The translations under genes were made by a program, and so were the position numbers. From positions 1 to 28,977 of the forward strand of contig MSJI02000531.1 of assembly GCA_001931905.2 (NCBI GenBank): a stretch of 28,977 nucleotides of DNA, given 5' to 3'. A model generated the notes under the pieces. It was not told where the DNA came from. It saw only the letters and a list, made by a program, of their open reading frames with translations, and did not search any database. Origin of the DNA: Cladosporium sp. IMV 00045. Its lineage: Eukaryota > Ascomycota > Dothideomycetes > Cladosporiales > Cladosporiaceae. Positions 1 through 6,829 of the stretch are shown here, in pieces; the stretch's first letter is position 1; each line of letters opens with the position of its first letter.

Positions 1-720
1 TTTACCGATATCTTTTACTCGGCCGACCTCGCTCTCGCTTACCCGCGACTATCCTCCTATACTCCTTAATCGCCGCTTTATACTAAATATTATCGTTTAC
101 TACTATCTTTAAGAACCGCCTCGAAATCGCTCGCTATCGTAGTCTCGAGTAAGTAAGAATAACCCGTAGTAAGTAGACTACTAGGTAGATTAGGCTCGCT
201 AATAGTAGGCGTAGGAACGGTTAAGGTAGTTAAGCGGTAAAAGCGCCGAGAAAGACTATTAAGAGTAGTAAAAATATAAAGGCGGTAAAGGCTTAGTAGA
301 TATAGGGCTAGGGGGGGTATCGCCGTAGGTAGAAGCTAGGAAGTAAGTAAAACCGTAGCCGGTAAAGCGTAGCCGGTACTCGCTAACGATTAATCTAGCT
401 ATCGCTCTCCGTAAGATCCGTCGCTACTAGAAGACGACCGATCTCCTTATCCCTAAGACCTTATTCGCGCGCCTATACCGTAAAGTTACGTAGGACGTAA
501 GCGTCTTAGGTTAAGATTTACGCTTTACTACGACTATATTAGGTGCGATTTAGGAGGTAGCTAAGGCGTTTCTAGTCTCCTAATTTAAAAGTAAGTAAAA
601 TGATTAACGATTTATATAGCGATTAATACTAATCTAGATTTCTTAGTAGTAAACCTAGCTACTATCTACGTAAAGCGCGTAACTATTATATAGAAGGATT
701 TCTAATTAATTAATAGGCTG
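1..720. repeat. RIP-mutated repeat block (left end outside window)
   Basis: Positions 1-543 contain no CpA and no TpG dinucleotide at all, on either strand by definition, where some 65-70 would be expected by chance. CpG is still frequent and TpA is very common. The first TpG is at 544-545, the next at 600-601 and 719-720; from about 735 onward CpA and TpG are normal again. Loss of CpA/TpG in favour of TpA, with CpG left alone, is the signature of repeat-induced point mutation in Pezizomycotina, which acts on duplicated DNA during the sexual cycle. The block therefore marks a sequence that existed in at least two copies. It covers the histone-like pseudogene described separately and continues beyond the window. 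Confidence 0.93.
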
Positions 721-765
721 CGTAAGAGTATAACTAGGCAGCGAATCGGCATAATAATGGAGTAA
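2..765 (+). pseudogene. RIP-inactivated histone H3-like gene, probably CenH3 type
   Basis: In the frame with codons starting at 407, 410 and so on, the raw sequence reads ALRKIRRY-stop-KTTDLLIPK (404-457), then R-x-x-R-K-V-T-stop-D, LRF, and a block ending F-L-V-S-stop-F. Stops at 428, 491, 512, 551 and 581 each become Gln by one TAG/TAA to CAG/CAA change, the change RIP makes. This matches the H3 alpha-N helix (ALREIRRYQK), alpha-1, and alpha-2 (ALQEASEAYLV). GTAAGT at 591, a TACTAAT branch site at 627 and TTAG ending at 646 mark a 56-nt intron. The second exon (647-765) reads N-L-A-T-I-H-A-K-R-V-T-I-M after reversion, the H3 C-terminal block. Loop 1 is about three residues longer than in canonical H3, which favours a centromeric variant. 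The frame stays open upstream to the window edge once RIP stops are discounted, so the N-terminal tail is long, Gln/Arg/Lys-rich and of unknown start. Confidence 0.85.
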
Positions 766-1416
766 AAATGGGTTATTATCATGTATTATAGGCGACGATT
801 AAACGATTAATTAAGTAATAACTATATTAAATGAAGTTTGGATTTTGGCACTTTAGTATTTTTCATGTTTTTGGCACTTTTGTAGGTATGGCCGACCGTC
901 ATTACCGAGGCCCCTTCACGCTGAAACGTCGACTTGTTGGCGGCAACCGAGGTACAACAAGCCCCAAGGAGAGGGGAGACGCAGAGGCGCTCTTGAACCA
1001 TTACTACCCACGAGGGTGCCACGCGGTTATGGACTAGCTGAGCCTCTCAAGATGGGCTCGCTTCCGTGTCGTTTCCTGCGATGCTACGCAGAATGATCGC
1101 TTTACCCCGCGTAACCCCAGATGCCAACCCCGGTTTCTGTCTTCAACCGAGCCACTACTCTCCCAAGCCTCTTAGCATTGCCACTTGGAGGCTCCTGGGC
1201 GAGTGCTGATAGGATCAAACTGCCCGTGAGGCGACCTGCCGATATTGCTTCCAAGAACGTGCCCAGGAACACAGATCTGCTTGCGTCTTCGATAACTTAG
1301 ATATCATGGCTATGTAAGTGACATTGCTCCGCTCTTTTTGAGATGATCGAAACAGGCTTACGACTCGTTCGTCAGCTTTTCCATTTTTCATTCTGAACTT
1401 TTGGGATCGATAGAAA
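766..1416. other. Intergenic region upstream of the first MFS gene
   Basis: This is the border between the RIP-mutated block and normal-composition DNA. I see no convincing coding sequence: the two short opposed reading frames at about 822-1037 have no recognisable content and no splice context. The right part presumably holds the promoter of the transporter that starts at 1417. No tRNA-like fold or repeat was recognised. Confidence 0.5.
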
Positions 1417-3347
1417 ATGGCTACCGAGAAGGAAGATGTCAGTCACCTGGAGCAAGCGAAGGAAGATTTGCCGGCTACCTCGACAAGAAACCCCGGCGAA
1501 GCCCTTGACGATGACCCAGTTTACACGTACAAACAGCAGCGCAAGATCATCCACCGTGTCGACATTCGCCTCATCACCGTCGCTGGAATCATCTACATGA
1601 ATAGTCTGATGGACCGATCGAACCTGCCGAACGCGGGCATCGCGGGCATGCGTACCGACTTGGAGATGGTGAATTCTAGATATGTCGGTTGCATCTACAT
1701 CTGAACATTGAAGCAAACCGTAGCGCTAATGAACTCGCTGCAGTCGATTGTCGCTCTCGTATTCTTCATTACCTACACCTTCCTTCAACCTCCCGCCACG
1801 CTCCTCACCCGAAAATTCGGACCGAGACTCTTCCTGTCATCGATTTGCTTCGCCTGGGGTGTCGTCATGGTGGGTAAAAGTCATAAAACAGGTTGAGTGG
1901 CCATTTCTGATCGGATCACACAGGTCGGCTTTTCGTTTGTCACCGAATGGTGGGAATTGGTACCCTTGCGACTGGTCCTGGGTGTCTTTGAAGCTGGATA
2001 CTTTCCCGGAGTCGTGTACCTCATCTCCACCTGGTATACGAGATACGATATGGGTAAGTGATGTCTACCACTCGAATAGTTCTAGTTCATGGTGATTGAC
2101 ATGAGCTTTTTGCGAAACAGGGAAAAGATATGCTTGCTTTGTAGGTTTAGCCCGAGTCACAATGTCATCTTTCGCCTTGCTGATGAGACTTCTAGTACGC
2201 TCTCGGCCTCGTTGCCTCTGGCTGTTCTGGCATCCTTGCATATGGTCTACAGCAACTGGTGTGTGCAATCGAAGCCATTAACGATAAAAGTCACCTTACT
2301 AACAACATGACACAGGCTGGTGAAGGTGGACTCGAAGGATGGAGATGGATTTTCCTCGTATTCGGACTTCTGACCGTAGCTGCTGCATTTCTTGGGTTTG
2401 CTTTCCTGGTTGACTTCCCCGACCGAGCAATCAACAAGAAATACTACGGCTTCATCAACAGCGATGAGATTGCATTCATCATCCGCCGTATCAATAAGGA
2501 TCGAGACGATGCAGGAGCCGAGCCTTGGAACTTCATGAAGTGGCTGGCTGCCGGCAAAGATTGGAAGATCTGGACATTCGCTCTGCTCTTCTTGTAAGAT
2601 AACCAGTCTACTGCTTGCGGAGTATTTGCTTACCTGACGTTGAACAGTTCTCTGACCACGCAAGCTTACTCCCTGGCTTACTTCCTTCCGATCATCCTCA
2701 ATGAGACCTTGGGATACGACATTGGGATGTCTCAGTTATTGAGTGCTCCGCCGTACGGCTTCGCTGGCATCGTCATGTACGCCTGTGCATGGGTCGGTGA
2801 TCGATACAAGTTTCGTGGCCCAGTCATCGTCTTCCTTGCGTGTTTAGGCATCATTGGGACCCCAATTCTCGTACGACTCATCCGAAAGAATTCACATTGG
2901 CATATGCTGACTCATTACAGCGCTGGGCAACCAACCCTGGCGTCCGTTATTTCGGCATCTTTCTCATTTGCTGCACAGCCAACGGTGGAATACCTGCAGT
3001 AATGGCCTACCAAGCAAACAACATCCGCGGCCAGTGGAAACGAGCCTTTGCCTCTGCCACGCTCGTCGGCTTTGGTGGCATTGGCGGAATCGCAGGCTCC
3101 ACCATTTTTCGAGCTGAGGACTCTCCCGTAAGTTGACAATCTCAGTCGCGACGCACAAAAGACTTTTCCTGACTAACACCTTCAACCTCAGGACTACGAT
3201 CTGGGCATTATCTTCTGTCTTTGTGTAAACGTTCTGATGATCGTAATCGTTGCAGTCAACGCAATTATCTTCAGACGGCAGAACAAACGAGCAGACCGCG
3301 GAGAAATCGTCCTCGAAGGCGATCCAAATTTCCGCTACACACTTTGA
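1417..3347 (+). CDS. MFS transporter, ACS (Dal5/Tna1-like) family
   Basis: This is a plasma-membrane permease of the anion:cation symporter family, which imports small organic anions and vitamins such as nicotinate, pantothenate, allantoate or sulfonates; the substrate cannot be read from sequence. Proposed exons are 1417-1683, 1744-1869, 1924-2053, 2121-2140, 2196-2258, 2316-2593, 2648-2870, 2921-3127 and 3192-3347, giving 489 residues, normal for about 12 membrane segments. Family marks in order are MDRSNLPNAGIAG near helix 1, FFITYTFLQPPATLLTRK, RLVLGVFEAGYFPGVVYL, GLEGWRWIF, SLAYFLPIIL, MAYQANNIRGQWKRAF, and the tail GEIVLEGDPNFRYT. All introns are GT-AG and 50-67 nt, several with TACTAAC/CTGAC branch sites; the first donor is weak (GTCGGT). 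The fourth exon is only 20 nt. The ATG at 1417 gives a normal polar N-terminus. Tna1-like members are the closest I recall. Confidence 0.9.
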
Positions 3348-3774
3348 TCTTAAGATACCATAAATGGAAGAGACATCAGATTCGCGAATTCGCTAAAGTG
3401 TACATCAAAGCTTGTGATTCGCAGCGATACGCGATATTCCATCTCGTCAGAACAGCCCATGTCTCCATGGTCACATCAATCGGTAGCGAGCGCTTACCCA
3501 AAAGTGAGGCTGACGTGCAGATTTGCCAAGTGCACAAGACTTGTTCCCTTCAAAGCCCGTTGACATGTATGGATAGCTGCCTAAGATTAGCGAGCTGACG
3601 CATTGCTCTCAGCCACACGAATCAGCCCCAATCATTTGCCATCTTCTCTGCGTCTGGGATGGTGGGGCGTGTTTTGGATAACTTGCATGTCAGCGCAGCT
3701 CCAGATTTTGTTCAGAGAACGCTTCAATCCCTCCGACAGCGCTGTGGACAATCGAAAATTCGTCGAGAAGCACG
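3348..3774. other. Intergenic region, no gene seen
   Basis: This stretch holds the 3' flank of the transporter and DNA leading to the broken membrane-protein fragment. Several overlapping short reading frames exist, but none resembles a known protein or shows matching splice sites. Confidence 0.45.
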
Positions 3775-3969
3775 ATGTTTTCACCTTTCGGCAATACTAC
3801 CGTTCTCCCCCCCGCTGAATGGCACCCGGAGCCACAGTTTCGAGGGACCTTCAGCATCCTTTCGACCTGCTTGATAACCATGTCGCTGTGCATTTGGACT
3901 TCGCTGCATCTCAATCTTCCAGAGCACAAAAAGGGAGACTCGCAAGGTTATCGGAAGTTGCGATGGATG
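3775..3969 (+). pseudogene. Truncated fragment of a fungal integral membrane protein
   Basis: The ATG at 3775 opens a frame containing W-H-P-E-P-x-x-RGTFSILSTC (from 3820), then TMSLCIWTSLHLNLPEHKK and a lysine/arginine stretch ending KLRWM. I recognise this W-x-x-x-P-x-x-RGT-x-x-ILxSC ... LCxWTxxHLN-P arrangement from the first membrane segment of a large family of uncharacterised fungal membrane proteins, usually 400-600 residues long. After about residue 65 the similarity stops, and the sequence becomes the leader of the oxidoreductase that starts 64 bp further on. No continuation exon is visible. I read it as the 5' remnant of a gene cut by deletion or by insertion of the neighbour; a short functional peptide is less likely. 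Confidence 0.6.
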
Positions 3970-4033
3970 GTGCTTCCCTGTGATTCCCGGCAAATTTGTC
4001 AATATCCTACTTTCACCAATTTTCGAAAGCACA

Positions 4034-5434
4034 ATGGCTACAGAACAACACTTTGACGTTGTGATTCTGGGATCTGGTCAAGCTGGCAACAGCCTCCTTG
4101 CTTTCTTCGCTTCCTCCGGCAAAAGCGTCGCTCTCGTTGAGCGTGAAATGATAGGTGGAGCCTGTCCAAATGTCGCTTGTCTTCCGAGCAAGAACCTGAT
4201 TCATTCGGCGAAGACCGTACAAGAGGTCAAGCTGGCTCAACAGACCGGTCTCTGCAAGCTTGAGGTTGGAAAGATCGACTTTGGCATGGCGATAGAAAGG
4301 AAGCGCTTAATGGTGCAGACGCTTTGGGACCGCCACGTTGCTGGGTTTGCAAAGGCTGGAGCCGTCACATTCTTTGGTCAAGGATGCTTCTTGGGACCGA
4401 AGACTCTCAAGGTCGAATGTGAAGATGAATCCTGCATCATTACTGGAGACACCATGATCATTAACCTAGGCACCACTGCCCGCATTCCTGATATCCCTGG
4501 TCTGCTTGCGTCTTCGCCATTGACTCACATTCAAGCGCTTGAGCTGGACGATGTGCCTGGTCATCTTCTCATCCTTGGTGGCGGCTACGTTGGGATCGAG
4601 TTTGCCCAGATGATGAGGCGATTTGGCGCTCAAGTCAGCATTATCGACCACAACGACCGGATTCTCAAACACGAAGACGCAGACGTCTCAACCGCAGTCA
4701 TGGACATGCTCTCAGCTGAAGGCATCAGGTTTCATCTTTCTGCAAACGTTACTCTCGTGGAAGGCCAATCCGGAAATCACCTCACCTTGAAGTTCTCCAA
4801 AGCCGGCAAAGAGAACTCGATTTCTGGGACGCATCTTCTCTGTGCCACAGGGCGCGTGCCGAATACATCAGGTATTGGCCTGGCAGAGTCCGGCATCAAG
4901 CTTGATGGGAACGGGTACATCCTCGTCGATGATCGCCTCCAGACCAACGTCAAGGGTGTCTTCGCAGTCGCCGAGTGTGCTGGTAGCCCGCACTTCACAC
5001 ATGTCTCGATCGATGACGGCAGGGTAGTGCAAAGCTTTTTCCTGAACGGCGAAATGCGGAAGTCTGCAGCCAACAGGTTGGTGCCCAGCACTCTGTTCAC
5101 ATCGCCCGAGCTTGCGCACGTCGGCGTACGCGAGCATGAGCTGAAAGCCAAAGGCGTCGAATATCGCTTGGGCAAGGTGTCTGCGGGAAGTCTGTTGCGT
5201 AATCTGGCGACGGGGGAGACCGAAGGTTTCCTCAAAGTGATGGTTGCAGCAGATACCGATGAGATTCTTGGATTCACGGCATTGAGTGCGCAATCAGGGG
5301 AGATGCTGCTGCCGATACAGCTGGCAATGCAACATGAGATCCCATATACGGACATCATGGACACCATGATCTGCCACCCTACTTACTCCGAGGGTCTGCT
5401 CGCTCTTTTTGCAACGGTACCTCCGAGGAAGTAG
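4034..5434 (+). CDS. FAD pyridine-nucleotide disulfide oxidoreductase, mercuric reductase-like
   Basis: This is a class I flavin disulfide oxidoreductase of 466 residues, related to dihydrolipoamide dehydrogenase and mercuric reductase, that passes electrons from NAD(P)H through FAD and a cysteine pair to an unknown substrate. The order of parts is: FAD-binding Rossmann GSGQAGNS (residues 13-20); redox motif GGACPNVACLPSKN with Cys44 and Cys49; NAD(P)-binding GGGYVGIE near residue 180; second FAD contact ATGRVPN; a GVFAVAECAG motif where GD/DC is usual; and C-terminal HPTYSE with the His-Glu pair of the dimerisation domain. The N-terminal heavy-metal domain of true MerA and its C-terminal vicinal cysteines are absent, so mercury reduction should not be assumed. 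I chose the ATG at 4034 because an upstream in-frame ATG at 3980 adds a non-family extension. The gene has no intron and lies 687 bp downstream of the MFS gene on the same strand. Confidence 0.88.
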   Translation: MATEQHFDVVILGSGQAGNSLLAFFASSGKSVALVEREMIGGACPNVACLPSKNLIHSAKTVQEVKLAQQTGLCKLEVGKIDFGMAIERKRLMVQTLWDRHVAGFAKAGAVTFFGQGCFLGPKTLKVECEDESCIITGDTMIINLGTTARIPDIPGLLASSPLTHIQALELDDVPGHLLILGGGYVGIEFAQMMRRFGAQVSIIDHNDRILKHEDADVSTAVMDMLSAEGIRFHLSANVTLVEGQSGNHLTLKFSKAGKENSISGTHLLCATGRVPNTSGIGLAESGIKLDGNGYILVDDRLQTNVKGVFAVAECAGSPHFTHVSIDDGRVVQSFFLNGEMRKSAANRLVPSTLFTSPELAHVGVREHELKAKGVEYRLGKVSAGSLLRNLATGETEGFLKVMVAADTDEILGFTALSAQSGEMLLPIQLAMQHEIPYTDIMDTMICHPTYSEGLLALFATVPPRK

Positions 5435-5708
5435 CTGATCGCACGAGGACGTTCTGTTAACCCATCCATGCTACCGCGGGTATTTGGAAGGAGCAGGGGT
5501 GGATTTGTTGGCGAGATCAGGTTATCAATGCTCGCAATGCTCAAGGTTTCGTTGTAATGAGGGTAAAGACTTGCCTAGCCCATCCTTCGCAGACAGCTCT
5601 TTCTTGCGAAGTAAATGAAGATCATCATGCGGCCTTCTCTTCTTGAGCTGATGAGACACCTAAGGCAAATGCAGACTCATATTGCAATACCAGTCGACAT
5701 GGTCGAGC

Positions 5709-6269
5709 CTACATCTGCAAGGCAGCATTAAGAGTCAAGAGGCCAGCAGCGAACACGGCCAAGATCCTCCCCAAGTGCCACATGCGCCATCGTTTGACCA
5801 TATCCAGCAACATCATGTGCTCCAAAGCGCTCAGCCAAACTTGCGATTCGCCTTCGAACTTCCCTTCGATTGCCTTAACCTCATCGTTGATTGGGAAGAT
5901 AAAGACAGCTTCCCACCAGGCAACTGACAATAGCACTGCAAGCGCAGCCAAGTAGAGTTCCCAGTCGGACACTCGGTACGTGAGATACGTCGTGATCGGC
6001 AGAAGAAAAGCCATGAGTCGGGAGGCGGTCTGGAGGTATTTGCCTCCCCGGCGGATAGTCTCGTTGAACTGATCAATGACAGTGCGAGAGGGCGTGGAGG
6101 GGAAGAGAAGCAGGGGAACCACCCAAGCAGAGAGAGATGCAGCGATTCCTTCATCGGTCTTGTTAGTGGCAATGATATCTCAGACTTATCATGCGAGTCA
6201 CTAACCGCATAGAAAGAACAGAGATGCTGGAAGCAGAGCTCGGAGCATCCAAATGGTTGAATGCAGCAT
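5709..6269 (-). CDS. DUF1772-like small integral membrane protein
   Basis: The proposed protein has 167 residues from two exons, 6269-6206 and 6148-5709, with a 57-nt intron (GTTAGT donor, ACTAAC branch site, GAAG acceptor). Joining them gives a first hydrophobic helix running into AWVVPLLLFPSTPS. Further membrane helices follow (LMAFLLPITTYLTY; LYLAALAVLLSVAWWEAVF; a last one near the C-terminus), with a polar loop containing FPINDEVKAIE and a late W-x-x-x-H-x-x-R. That four-helix plan with PIN-x-x-x and RW/H-x-x-R is the DUF1772 pattern, which includes fungal anthrone-oxygenase-like proteins of polyketide clusters. No polyketide synthase is present here, so a role in secondary metabolism is not supported. 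The AG two bases after the branch site was passed over as too close. The first exon is the least certain part. Confidence 0.7.
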
Positions 6270-6829
6270 CTTCACTCGGGGGAGGGGATGTCGCAAGCCT
6301 TGCTTATAGTGCGTTCCAAGTGTCGAAAATTGATAACGAGCAGGAAATTTTTGTTGGTATAACGTCTGGGAGAAAGACGAAAACTTCGCGAGTTTATATG
6401 CATTGCCGTAACCGAATCCTGTTGCCTTCGAGAGATGCCAGACAGCAAATCACTTCGTATTCGACCAGCTGTCCTCAGTTCAGCTCGACGTTCGGGAACT
6501 TTGATTTGCAACCATTCTCTCGCTTTACCATAATATGCCTGCCGGTCAGCGTGCGTGCGTCGAGATCGAAAGCTCGAGCCCAACCGGCCGGCTTTGAGAT
6601 GGATGTTCAGTGCTGTCGCTTATTTGAGACTCCCGATACCACAGCGAGGACATCGTCCTTGTTCGTGGGCTGCCCTGCATACTTCTCACTACATTGGCAA
6701 ATTAAACAAGTGCATGTAGCTTATAAATGATGGCCTTATTGAATAAATCCGTAGTCATAGCGCATTAGAAAACAGGTAAGAACTTGGGCAAAACAGCAGC
6801 AGACGTGAGTCTCTCACATTAAAACACAA
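6270..6829. other. Intergenic region
   Basis: This stretch lies between the start of the DUF1772-like gene and the 3' end of the pseudouridine gene, both on the minus strand, so it holds the promoter of the former and the terminator of the latter. The 179-codon plus-strand frame across 6191-6730 overlaps the DUF1772 first exon and has no recognisable motif. No RNA gene was seen. Confidence 0.45.

Noticed and set aside
1..720. AT-skewed left end as a promoter, centromere or ordinary non-coding DNA
   Set aside because: CpG is frequent and only CpA/TpG are missing, and a histone-fold frame reappears on reversing RIP-type changes, so a RIP-mutated gene explains it better.
1276..4517. 16-nt word (TCTGCTTGCGTCTTCG) shared by the regions near 1276 and 4502
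   Set aside because: A single match of this length in 29 kb can arise by chance, and the flanks do not align.
4777..5367. 196-codon minus-strand frame opposite the flavin oxidoreductase
   Set aside because: It overlaps the conserved C-terminal domain of a clear enzyme and has no recognisable motif.
6191..6730. 179-codon plus-strand frame
   Set aside because: It overlaps the first exon of the DUF1772-like gene and has no motif.
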